Shown: positions 8,627 through 16,249 of the stretch, piece after piece | Position numbering within the stretch: the first letter of the stretch is position 1 | Layout: each line of letters starts with the position of its first letter | Assembly: GCA_964620485.1 (NCBI GenBank) | Contig: CAZUGU010000011.1 | Span: 1 to 25,829 of the forward strand | Source of the DNA: CAZTUH01 sp964620485 | GTDB lineage: Bacteria > Pseudomonadota > Gammaproteobacteria > Burkholderiales > Burkholderiaceae_B | DNA length: 25,829 nucleotides | Direction of reading: 5' to 3' | Notes under the pieces: model-generated | Told to the model about the DNA's origin: nothing | Databases searched by the model: none | What the model saw: the letters and a program-made list of their open reading frames with translations, nothing else | Program-made: the position numbers and the translations under genes

Positions 8627-10273
8627 ATGGATATCCAACGAACTGTCCTATGGCTTATTTTTTCCTTTTCAATTTTGCTTCTTTGGAATAATTGGCAAAC
8701 TGAACAGAAAGAATTTTTGAATAAGCCTATTTCTATATCTAAAACTGAAATTCCATCCGTATCTCATCTAACAGAATCGTTAACAAAAAATGAATCTTCG
8801 TCTGAAAAAGATAATATAATAAATAAGCCATTAGGTTATTCTATTTCAAATCTGATCAATATAAATACTGATGTTTTAAATTTAACTTTTGATACTTTAG
8901 GAGCTCGGATTGTACAATCCGAGCTCCTAAAGTATCAAAATACTGCGATAGATGGAAAACCTACTATTTTAATTAATTATTCACCCAGTTCGTTATATTT
9001 AGTTCAGTCAGGCATTGTTGGTACTTCGGTAGTAAATGGAGAAAACTTTCCGACTCATTATACCCCATTTCGGTTAATTTCCGAACCGAAAGAACATATG
9101 AGTAACGATCTAAATATTACTTTTGAAGCTGAATCAGGTGGATTAAAAGTTATTAAAACTTTTACTTTATATCAAGGTAAATACAATATTGATGTATGTC
9201 ATAAGTTAATCAATACAAGCCAACAAATTGTTTCACCATCTTTATATCTTCAATTAGAACGCAGTTGTAATGATTCTGAAAATAATTCTAACTTTTATCA
9301 CACTTTTACTGGTATTGCTATTTATTCTAAGGAAGCTAAATTCCAAAAAGTATCTTTTTCAAATATTAGAAAAAATAAAGCTCATTATATTCGAAATACC
9401 GATAATGGTTGGATCGCTGTTGTTCAGCATTACTTTGTTACAGCTTGGATTCCAACTTATAATGCACAACGCCAAAACGAAGTGCTTGAAATTAATCAAA
9501 ACAAAAACTTGTTTGCTGTTCGTACTATTGAACCTATTGGTGCTATGAATCCTGGTTCTTCCAGGGAAATTCATTCATGTCTTTGGACTGGTCCACAAGA
9601 TCAAAAAGCCATGGCAAATATTTCACCTGGATTAGAACTTGTAGTTGATTACGGATTTTTGACAATTATTGCTAAACCTTTATTCAATCTCATGACATTG
9701 ATACATGGACTCTTAGGTAATTGGGGCTGGACAATTGTTTTTTTAACAATACTAGTAAAGGTATTATTCTTTCCTATGGCTTCTGCAAGTTATCGTTCAA
9801 TGGAACGTATGAAATATGTAACTCCCCGTATACAAGCCTTGAAAGAAAAATACAAAAATGATAAGCAGAAATTTAATTCAGCTATGATAGCAATGTATAG
9901 AAATGAAAAAATAAATCCATTAGGCGGTTGTTTGCCAATGTTAATTCAAATTCCGGTATTTATTTCTTTATATTGGGTGCTGTTAGCTAGTGTTGAGATG
10001 CATGGAGCTCCATGGATTCTATGGATTAAAGATTTATCGGTACAGGATCCATTTTTTATTCTACCATCTGTTATGATGATTACTATGTTTGTGCAAATTC
10101 GATTAAATCCTACCCCACCTGATCCTATACAAGCTAAAGTCATGTTGATAATGCCATTGGTTTTTGGAAGTATGATGTTCTTTTTTCCAGCAGGACTTGT
10201 ATTATATTGGTGTGTCAATAATATTTTATCTATTACACAACAATGGTTTATTACACGCAAATTACTAACTTAA
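8627..10273 (+). CDS. yidC: membrane protein insertase YidC
   Basis: Inner-membrane insertase that works alone or with SecYEG. At 548 aa it has the gram-negative layout: an N-terminal membrane anchor (about residues 7-20), a large periplasmic beta domain (about 25-345) and a C-terminal bundle of five membrane segments beginning near GNWGWTIVFLTILV. Hallmark stretches are NPLGGCLPMLIQIPVFISLY and DLSVQDPFFILP, and the end is FPAGLVLYWCVNNILSITQQ. A positively charged residue (Lys) is kept in the hydrophilic groove segment LVKVLFFP. It follows yidD by 71 nt. A 54-bp perfect palindrome lies in the periplasmic-domain coding part (8887-8940) without disturbing the conserved protein sequence. Confidence 0.97.
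   Translation: MDIQRTVLWLIFSFSILLLWNNWQTEQKEFLNKPISISKTEIPSVSHLTESLTKNESSSEKDNIINKPLGYSISNLININTDVLNLTFDTLGARIVQSELLKYQNTAIDGKPTILINYSPSSLYLVQSGIVGTSVVNGENFPTHYTPFRLISEPKEHMSNDLNITFEAESGGLKVIKTFTLYQGKYNIDVCHKLINTSQQIVSPSLYLQLERSCNDSENNSNFYHTFTGIAIYSKEAKFQKVSFSNIRKNKAHYIRNTDNGWIAVVQHYFVTAWIPTYNAQRQNEVLEINQNKNLFAVRTIEPIGAMNPGSSREIHSCLWTGPQDQKAMANISPGLELVVDYGFLTIIAKPLFNLMTLIHGLLGNWGWTIVFLTILVKVLFFPMASASYRSMERMKYVTPRIQALKEKYKNDKQKFNSAMIAMYRNEKINPLGGCLPMLIQIPVFISLYWVLLASVEMHGAPWILWIKDLSVQDPFFILPSVMMITMFVQIRLNPTPPDPIQAKVMLIMPLVFGSMMFFFPAGLVLYWCVNNILSITQQWFITRKLLT
8887..8940. repeat. 54-bp perfect palindrome inside yidC
   Basis: The arms 8887-8913 and 8914-8940 are exact reverse complements with no spacer (centre TTGT/ACAA at 8913/8914); 8886 and 8941 no longer pair. 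It codes for FDTLGARIVQSELLKYQ, which still matches what I recall of betaproteobacterial YidC. Within it cluster codons uncommon in this AT-rich genome (CGG, TCC, GAG, CTC, AAG), as if one arm had been copied from the other. Confidence 0.95.
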
Positions 10274-10370
10274 ATAAATATGTAAAATTTTTTCTTAAAT
10301 AAAACCCTATGATTAAATATCAGTTTATTTAATAGATTAATAAATCAAAATTTCACTAATTTTATATTAT

Positions 10371-11726
10371 ATGTCAGATTCTGATCCTATCGTCGCAATT
10401 TCTACACCTATTGGTAATGGTGGTATAGGAATCATACGTATATCAGGAAATAATCTTTCTGATTTAATTATTAATTTTTTCAAATTTTCTTTAATACCTC
10501 GATATGCATATTACTTACCATTTAAAAAAGAAAATAATGAAATATTAGATCAAGGCATTGCTATCTTTTTTCAAGCTCCGAATTCCTATACTGGAGAAGA
10601 TGTTCTCGAATTACATGGACATGGTGGCTCAGCAGTCTTGCAACAAATTCTTGATTTGTGCATTTTTTTAGGTCAAAAAATAGGAGTTCGATTAGCAGAA
10701 CCAGGTGAATTCACACGAAGAGCATTCTTAAATGGGAAAATAGATTTAGCTCAAGCAGAGGCTGTTTCTGATTTAATCAATGCATCGACTGTTACCGCTG
10801 CGCGTGGTGCTATTGCATCGTTAACTGGTCAGTTTTCCTTAAAAATTAACAAAATTTCAAAAGCAATTCTTGAATTGCGATCACTTGTTGAGGCAATTTT
10901 AGATTTTCCAGAGGAAGATATTAAATTGCTTGAAACTTATCAAATTAGGGAAAAATTATATTCTATAAGTTGTGATTTTGAATTTTTATTTTCGAATGTC
11001 AAACAAGGAATAATCTTACGTGATGGTTTATATGTTGTTATTATTGGTCGACCAAATGTTGGTAAATCTAGTTTAATAAATGCATTATCTGAAGATGATG
11101 CTGCAATTGTTACATCAATTCCTGGAACAACTAGAGATAAAATCATAAAAGAGATTCAAATTAATGGAGTACTAATGAGAATTTCTGATACAGCTGGTTT
11201 AAGAGAAACCAAAGATGTTATCGAAAATATAGGTATTCAAAATACTTGGAAAGAAATTAAAAAAGCTGATATTATCTTACATCTTCAAGACGTTACAAAT
11301 ATGTCTGATAAATTTGATCGAGAAATTATATCAAGTATTCCAGCTAATACACCCGTTTTGAAAGTATTCAATAAAATTGATTTACTTAAAAAGAATTCTA
11401 TTCCTTCCATTAAAGAAGGAATAATGATTTCTGCTAAAAATGAAGATGGTTTGGACACTTTACGTATGGAATTGTTAAAAATTTCTGGTTGGAATACCAA
11501 TATAGAATCACCTTGGTTAGCAAGAAAACGTCATTTAGATATTTTAAAAAATTCTGCCAATCATTTAGAACTTGCAAAAATACATGCAGAGCATGGCGAT
11601 CAAGCATTAGATCTTTTTGCCGAAGAATTACGTATAATTCATGAAAATCTATCTCATATTACTGGTAAGTTACCAACAGACGACTTATTGAACGAAATAT
11701 TCTCTAGCTTTTGTATTGGTAAGTAA
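10371..11726 (+). CDS. mnmE: tRNA uridine-34 modification GTPase MnmE
   Basis: Together with MnmG it makes the cmnm5 modification on wobble U34 of certain tRNAs, using methylene-THF and GTP. The N-terminal folate-binding domain (1-120) has PGEFTRRAFLNGKIDL. A helical domain follows, with an inserted G domain: GRPNVGKS (226-233), PGTTRD (251-256), DTAGLRET (273-280) and NKID (334-337). The C-terminal CIGK (448-451) carries the cysteine needed for modification. Length 451 aa is normal. It ends the rpmH cluster, 97 nt after yidC, and converges on fabI. MnmG was not seen in this window. Confidence 0.97.
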   Translation: MSDSDPIVAISTPIGNGGIGIIRISGNNLSDLIINFFKFSLIPRYAYYLPFKKENNEILDQGIAIFFQAPNSYTGEDVLELHGHGGSAVLQQILDLCIFLGQKIGVRLAEPGEFTRRAFLNGKIDLAQAEAVSDLINASTVTAARGAIASLTGQFSLKINKISKAILELRSLVEAILDFPEEDIKLLETYQIREKLYSISCDFEFLFSNVKQGIILRDGLYVVIIGRPNVGKSSLINALSEDDAAIVTSIPGTTRDKIIKEIQINGVLMRISDTAGLRETKDVIENIGIQNTWKEIKKADIILHLQDVTNMSDKFDREIISSIPANTPVLKVFNKIDLLKKNSIPSIKEGIMISAKNEDGLDTLRMELLKISGWNTNIESPWLARKRHLDILKNSANHLELAKIHAEHGDQALDLFAEELRIIHENLSHITGKLPTDDLLNEIFSSFCIGK

Positions 11727-11858
11727 GATATAGAACTTCTAAGTTATTTAAAAGTTTCACTAAGAAAAATAAGAAAATTCTTTAGAATTAATATTAATAT
11801 AGTTTTAATACTTTTAGTACTAGCACTATTGTTTTTATTTAAGCTGAATCAGTATTTT

Positions 11859-12638
11859 TTATTTATTACCAATAACATTAGAAAATCCTGCATCAACATG
11901 AATAATTTCTCCTGTTATACCAGATGATAAATCTGATAATAAAAATGCAGCTGTATTACCTATATCTTCAATCGTAACATTTCGTCGAAGTAGGGAATTT
12001 CTTTTTACAAATTTTAAAATTTCTAAAAAGTCTTTAATTCCACTAGCAGCAAGAGTTCTAATAGGTCCAGCTGAAATACCATTTACTCGTATGTTCTCTT
12101 GACCTAAATCATTAGCTAAATATCGAACACTGGATTCTAAAGAAGCTTTTGCTAATCCCATTATATTATAATTATCTATAACACGTTCTGAACCTAAATA
12201 ACTGAGAGTTAATAATGAACTGTTTCTTTTCTTCATAAACGGAAAAGCAATTCTAGCCATTGCTGAAAAACTATATGCAGAAATATCATGAGTAATATGA
12301 AAATTTTCACGTGTTAAACCATCAAGAAAATTACCAGATATAGCTTCACGGGGTGCAAATCCTATCGAATGAACTAGTCCATCTAAATTTTTCCAGAATT
12401 TTCCTAATTCTAAAAAGGTATTTTCAATGTATTTGTCATCACGTACATCACATAATAGGACAATATTACTATTGAATTCTTTTGCGATTTTTATAATACG
12501 TTCTTTAAATTTAACATTTGCATAGGTAAATGCTAAATTGGCTTCTTGTGCATAACACGCTTTTGCTATGCCATAAGCAATAGAACGATTGGAAATAACT
12601 CCAGTAATTAAAATTTGTTTCCCTTTTAAAAAACCCAT
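11859..12638 (-). CDS. fabI: enoyl-[acyl-carrier-protein] reductase (NADH), FabI type
   Basis: Last step of each fatty-acid elongation round, reducing trans-2-enoyl-ACP. It is a short-chain dehydrogenase of 259 aa with the divergent FabI cofactor motif (LITGVISNRSIAYGIA), the SIGFAPRE segment, and the catalytic set Tyr147, Tyr157 and Lys164 in SYLGSER and YNIMGLAK. The signature SAGPIRTLAASGIKDF is complete. An AGAGGT Shine-Dalgarno site (plus-strand 12645-12650) lies about 6 nt before the ATG and fixes the start. The gene stands alone between mnmE (convergent) and a 355-nt gap, so it probably has its own promoter in that gap. Confidence 0.97.
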   Translation of the reverse strand: MGFLKGKQILITGVISNRSIAYGIAKACYAQEANLAFTYANVKFKERIIKIAKEFNSNIVLLCDVRDDKYIENTFLELGKFWKNLDGLVHSIGFAPREAISGNFLDGLTRENFHITHDISAYSFSAMARIAFPFMKKRNSSLLTLSYLGSERVIDNYNIMGLAKASLESSVRYLANDLGQENIRVNGISAGPIRTLAASGIKDFLEILKFVKRNSLLRRNVTIEDIGNTAAFLLSDLSSGITGEIIHVDAGFSNVIGNK

Positions 12639-12993
12639 ATAAATACCTCTTTTATCTTTTTCATCAAATTAGCTAACAAAGAATTAATCATTAAATATGA
12701 CTAATTTCTCTTTATCAAACTTATAAAAATTTAACAATTTAATTATTAAGCAAGATTTAAGTTCATTATTCATTAATTAATTAGATTAATTTTTCATATT
12801 CCATCACTAACTAATATTTAAACTTTTTTATAAAAATGGTAATCACAAATTAACTTTATAAAAAATTATTTAGCTAGAAGCATAATTTTTTCATCTATTC
12901 TTTTAAAGAATTATCATTTAATATAATTTAATTCTTAATTCATCCAAATAATAAGAAAAGATAAATTCTGTGTAATTTTATTACATTTTTTAT
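12639..12993. other. gene-free gap between fabI and gloB
   Basis: AT-rich, no coding frame or RNA gene recognised. It must contain the fabI promoter (minus strand) and the gloB 3' untranslated region. No strong hairpin with a U-run was found. Confidence 0.5.
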
Positions 12994-13815
12994 TTAATAT
13001 TCATCTTTCCATTTTCTTAGAGCAGAGAAAACATCTAACTCAGTAGAAAATTTTTTTTTAAAATAAATTGATACTGCATTAGAAATGCTAAAGTATTTTG
13101 TTCTTAAAAAGGGATTAATTTTTAATTCTTTTTCAATAGAAGAAGGTAAAGATACATAACCTTCCTTTTTTAATTGGACAGCGCGGTCATACCATCTTTT
13201 TAGATCAAAATTATTAGAATCGACTTCTATTGCCCATTTTAAATTATTTACAGTATACTCATGTGCACAAAAAATATTGGTTTCTTTTGGTAAAGCAGAA
13301 AGCTTTTTTAAAGAATAAAATAATTGTTCTGATGTACTTCCATATATTCGGCCACATCCACCAGAAAATAAAGCATCTCCACAAAATAGACTTTTAGGAC
13401 AATTTGCAGTATGACCATAATAGGAAATATGATCTATAGTATGACCTGGAGTTTCCATTATTTGAAAAGAAATACCTAAATGGGGAAATGAAATACAATT
13501 TCCTTCATTAAGATATATATCACAATAGGGAAATTGTTCTTTATTGTTTGGACCAAAAATAATTACTTCATTTTTATAAGATAGTTCTAAGACACCATCA
13601 ATATGATCATGATGATAATGAGTAAGTAAAATTGCTAATAACTTTAAATTGTTACTTCTTAAAAAATCAAATACTGGTTTAGCCTCTCCAGGATCAACGA
13701 TAACTGCAATTCCTTGATAGATGATTGCCCAAATATAATTATCAGAAAAGGCAGGAATAGGGAAAATACCATTGAATATTTTTCTTGAAAGATGATATTT
13801 TATAGAATGTAACAT
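12994..13815 (-). CDS. gloB: hydroxyacylglutathione hydrolase (glyoxalase II)
   Basis: Hydrolyses S-lactoylglutathione to lactate and glutathione in methylglyoxal detoxification. It is a metallo-beta-lactamase-fold enzyme: THYHHDH (65-71), GHT (124-126), the bridging Asp in LFCGDALF (147) and the His in FCAHEYT (185) supply the two-metal site, and the C-terminal NPFLR substrate-binding part is present. The frame is open 21 codons further to 13878, but those residues are hydrophobic, unlike GloB, and would overlap the divergent methyltransferase start. I therefore chose the ATG at 13815 (273 aa). There is no clear Shine-Dalgarno site. The next gene starts 41 nt away on the other strand, so both promoters must overlap the other gene or lie in this short gap. 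Confidence 0.94.
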   Translation of the reverse strand: MLHSIKYHLSRKIFNGIFPIPAFSDNYIWAIIYQGIAVIVDPGEAKPVFDFLRSNNLKLLAILLTHYHHDHIDGVLELSYKNEVIIFGPNNKEQFPYCDIYLNEGNCISFPHLGISFQIMETPGHTIDHISYYGHTANCPKSLFCGDALFSGGCGRIYGSTSEQLFYSLKKLSALPKETNIFCAHEYTVNNLKWAIEVDSNNFDLKRWYDRAVQLKKEGYVSLPSSIEKELKINPFLRTKYFSISNAVSIYFKKKFSTELDVFSALRKWKDEY

Positions 13816-13844
13816 AAAGTAATTTTTATAAAAATATAGATATG

Positions 13845-13849
13845 AAGGA
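13845..13849 (+). promoter_or_regulatory. ribosome binding site that decides the methyltransferase start
   Basis: AAGGA lies 7 nt before the ATG at 13857 and only 3 nt after an in-frame upstream ATG at 13842. The spacing supports 13857 as the start. Confidence 0.6.
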
Positions 13850-13856
13850 TATATAT

Positions 13857-14597
13857 ATGGCAAAAGTAAGTTTGCCAATTAAAGAAATATATAAATGGTT
13901 CAAAACACCACCAGGTCAATATTTATTAAATTGGGAACATAATCAATTTAATATTGTAATTACAAATATATTTGGGTATCAAGCATGGCAAATTGGTTTT
14001 GGTGAACACAGTTTCCTAGATTCTAATAAAATACCTTTTAAAGGATGTTTAGGTACAGAATTTCCATTACCAGAAATAATAAAGCGTTGGCAAGTATATG
14101 TTGTATCTGAATTGGAAAATATGCCATTCAAATCACAAAGCTTAGATTTATTAGTATTGCCACATATTTTTGAATGGTCTAACGACCCTTATGCAGTATT
14201 ATGCGAAGCCTGGCGTTCTTTAGTTCCAGGTGGTCGATTAATAATTTCAGGTTTTAATCCTTGGAGCTTATGGGGTTTATATAATTGTATATCTTGTATA
14301 TTAAATCTGGAAAATAGTTTACCTATTAAACAAATATCATTTCGAAAATTAAAAAATTGGTTAGAATTACTTTCATTTAATATAGACTCAAAATATTTTG
14401 GATGTTATATACCATTTTGCCTAACAGAAAAGTGGATCAAGAGATGGTATCTGTTTGAATCAGTAGGCAGTCGATTATGGTATTGGGGAGGAGCGATATA
14501 TATTATATCAGCAATCAAACATATTACCAATACTTCTTTAATAACTCCCATTTATAAATCAAAACATAAGATATATAAAGAACCCTTACTACAATGA
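13857..14597 (+). CDS. class I SAM-dependent methyltransferase, YafS-like
   Basis: Probable small-molecule methyltransferase of unknown substrate, 246 aa. The Methyltransf_11-type core is visible: an acidic strand end (SELENMPF), SLDLLVLPHIFEWSNDP (motif IV/post-motif region) and LVPGGRLIISGFNPWSLW. The usual glycine-rich SAM loop (GxGxG) is degenerate, seen only as WQIGFGEHSF. Its place between gloB and rnhA-dnaQ matches E. coli yafS, which is the basis for the name. It is divergent from gloB and 55 nt upstream of rnhA on the same strand. A start at 13842 would add five residues, but the AAGGA site favours 13857. The function of the family is not known to me. Confidence 0.8.
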   Translation: MAKVSLPIKEIYKWFKTPPGQYLLNWEHNQFNIVITNIFGYQAWQIGFGEHSFLDSNKIPFKGCLGTEFPLPEIIKRWQVYVVSELENMPFKSQSLDLLVLPHIFEWSNDPYAVLCEAWRSLVPGGRLIISGFNPWSLWGLYNCISCILNLENSLPIKQISFRKLKNWLELLSFNIDSKYFGCYIPFCLTEKWIKRWYLFESVGSRLWYWGGAIYIISAIKHITNTSLITPIYKSKHKIYKEPLLQ

Positions 14598-14652
14598 ATA
14601 GCTCATAATAAATAGGTTGTGAAGATCTTAATTTGACGGAATAATTAATTTG

Positions 14653-15099
14653 ATGAGTATTTCAGTGATTGAAATTTGGACTGATGGAGCTTGTAAAGGC
14701 AATCCTGGACCAGGAGGATGGGGAGTATTTATTCGTTCGGATTTTTATGAAAAGGATTTATATGGAGGTGAAATCTTTACAACAAATAATCGGATGGAAC
14801 TATTGGCAGTTATAAAAGGCTTAAGTACACTAGAAAAAACTTGTCATGTTATTGTTTATACGGATTCATTATATGTAATGAAAGGTATAACTGAGTGGTT
14901 AGATAATTGGAAAAAACGCGGATGGCGAACTGTTTCAAAAAAAACAGTAAAAAATTTTGAATTATGGAAAGAATTAGAAGACCAAGTTAATCGTCATAAT
15001 GTCCAATGGCGGTGGGTAAAAGGCCATACTGGAATTATGGGAAATGAACGTGCAGACAAATTAGCTAATATTGGAATGAATAAATCAATTGATATATAA
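14653..15099 (+). CDS. rnhA: ribonuclease HI
   Basis: Cuts the RNA strand of RNA-DNA hybrids, removing primers and R-loops. The catalytic DEDD set is complete: Asp11 (WTDGACKGNPGPGGWG), Glu49 (NNRMEL), Asp71 (YTDSLY) and Asp135 (NERAD), with the loop histidine His125 (KGHTG). The basic handle region (NWKKRGWR) is present. Length 148 aa. A TTG one codon upstream (14650) is a possible alternative start, but the ATG with GGA 12 nt upstream is preferred. It lies between the YafS-like gene and dnaQ, an order shared with E. coli. Confidence 0.96.
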   Translation: MSISVIEIWTDGACKGNPGPGGWGVFIRSDFYEKDLYGGEIFTTNNRMELLAVIKGLSTLEKTCHVIVYTDSLYVMKGITEWLDNWKKRGWRTVSKKTVKNFELWKELEDQVNRHNVQWRWVKGHTGIMGNERADKLANIGMNKSIDI

Positions 15100-15397
15100 T
15101 TTTCAATCAAGATTGGTGATATGTTTTATTGATTTAATTTTTAACGTAATTTAATACATGAAAAGTAATTTTATAAATGAAAAGATTTATATTTTATATG
15201 TTTTAAAATAGGAAAATGTGAATGCGAAATTTTTATGTAAATAAATAAAGAGATAATTAAGATATTAAATTTCTAAATTTTTCATCTCTATTAAATGACT
15301 GATTAATTGAATTTAATGTTATATTATGAAAAATAAAATTTATCTGGAAAAAATCTTTTAACTATATTTATCTCCAAAAAGAATTGGATAATGATTT

Positions 15398-16108
15398 ATG
15401 CGCCAAATTTTTTTTGATATTGAAACAACAGGTCTAGATTATCAGGATGGACATCGTATTATTGAAATTGGTTGTGTAGAATTAATAAATAGAGAATTTA
15501 CTGGAAATAATTTACATATTTATCTTAATCCGGATCGCAATAGTGATCCTGAAGCATTGGCAATCCATGGTATTACGCGAGAATTTTTATCAGATAAGCC
15601 AAGGTTTTCCGATATTACTGAAAATTTTTTAAATTTTATAAATAAAGCTGAAATTATTGCACATAATGCAGAATTTGATGTTGGTTTTATTGATTTTGAG
15701 CTCAATAATGTCGGGAAAGGAAAATTAAAACAATATTGTACAAATATATTAGATTCTCTAGATCATGCAAAAACACTTCATCCCGGTAAACGTAATTCCC
15801 TAGATGCATTGTGTGGTCGGTATAGAATCCCTAATTCACATCGTGTAATGCATGGAGCTTTGTTAGATTCACAATTACTAGCTATGGTCTGGCTTGCTAT
15901 GACTCGAAATCAAAGATCATTGCTATCAGACATAGAGGATCCAATTCTTAAACTAGAAAAAAATGAAATTTTAAATAATCTTAATAAAAGAGAATTACCT
16001 GTAATAAAATCAACAAGAGAAGAATTGCATATTCATGAACTCTATCTAAAAGATTTGGAAAAACAGTCTGCCGATATAGCCATATGGAGACAATATCAAT
16101 CCTATTGA
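15398..16108 (+). CDS. dnaQ: DNA polymerase III epsilon subunit (3'-5' proofreading exonuclease)
   Basis: Proofreading subunit of the replicase. The DEDDh residues are all present: Asp7 and Glu9 (FDIETTG), Asp94 (HNAEFD), His152 and Asp157 (HGALLD). At 236 aa it is close to the E. coli length and keeps a C-terminal tail after about residue 180 that in the family contacts the alpha subunit. The start is the ATG that gives the canonical MRQIFFDIETTG. A 298-nt gene-free gap precedes it, so it may have its own promoter. tRNA-Val follows 50 nt downstream. Confidence 0.96.
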   Translation: MRQIFFDIETTGLDYQDGHRIIEIGCVELINREFTGNNLHIYLNPDRNSDPEALAIHGITREFLSDKPRFSDITENFLNFINKAEIIAHNAEFDVGFIDFELNNVGKGKLKQYCTNILDSLDHAKTLHPGKRNSLDALCGRYRIPNSHRVMHGALLDSQLLAMVWLAMTRNQRSLLSDIEDPILKLEKNEILNNLNKRELPVIKSTREELHIHELYLKDLEKQSADIAIWRQYQSY

Positions 16109-16129
16109 AATTCAGAATTAATATCTTAT

Positions 16130-16149
16130 TTCTTATTTCTTAATAAGAA
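16130..16149 (+). terminator. possible dnaQ terminator or tRNA leader hairpin
   Basis: TTCTTATT (16130-16137) pairs perfectly with AATAAGAA (16142-16149) around a TCTT loop, 21 nt after the dnaQ stop, followed by TAATTTT. The stem is nearly all A/T, so termination would be weak; the tRNA starts only 8 nt later. Confidence 0.35.
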
Positions 16150-16157
16150 TAATTTTA

Positions 16158-16232
16158 AGGTGGTTAGCTCAGAGGTAGAGTGTTGCTTTCACACAGCAAA
16201 GGTCGCTGGTTCAATTCCAGCACTACCTACCA
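16158..16232 (+). tRNA. tRNA-Val (anticodon CAC)
   Basis: A 75-nt cloverleaf can be folded by hand: acceptor AGGTGGT/ACTACCT (one G-U pair), D arm GCTC/GAGT, anticodon stem TTGCT/AGCAA with loop TTCACAC (U33, anticodon CAC at 34-36), variable AGGTC, T arm GCTGG/CCAGC with loop TTCAATT, then discriminator A and an encoded CCA. It reads GUG valine codons. It sits between dnaQ and the convergent binding-protein gene, whose stop is only 17 nt away on the other strand. Confidence 0.95.
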
Positions 16233-16249
16233 AATATTTTCGAAATAAT

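Noticed and set aside
10001..10014. 14-bp palindrome CATGGAGCTCCATG in yidC
   Set aside because: A match this short is expected about once by chance in a window of this size.
9946..10260. 104-aa frame antisense to yidC
   Set aside because: Shadow of the strongly conserved yidC frame.
13816..13878. Upstream extension of gloB overlapping the methyltransferase start
   Set aside because: Tyr/Phe-rich residues unlike GloB, and it would overlap a divergent gene.
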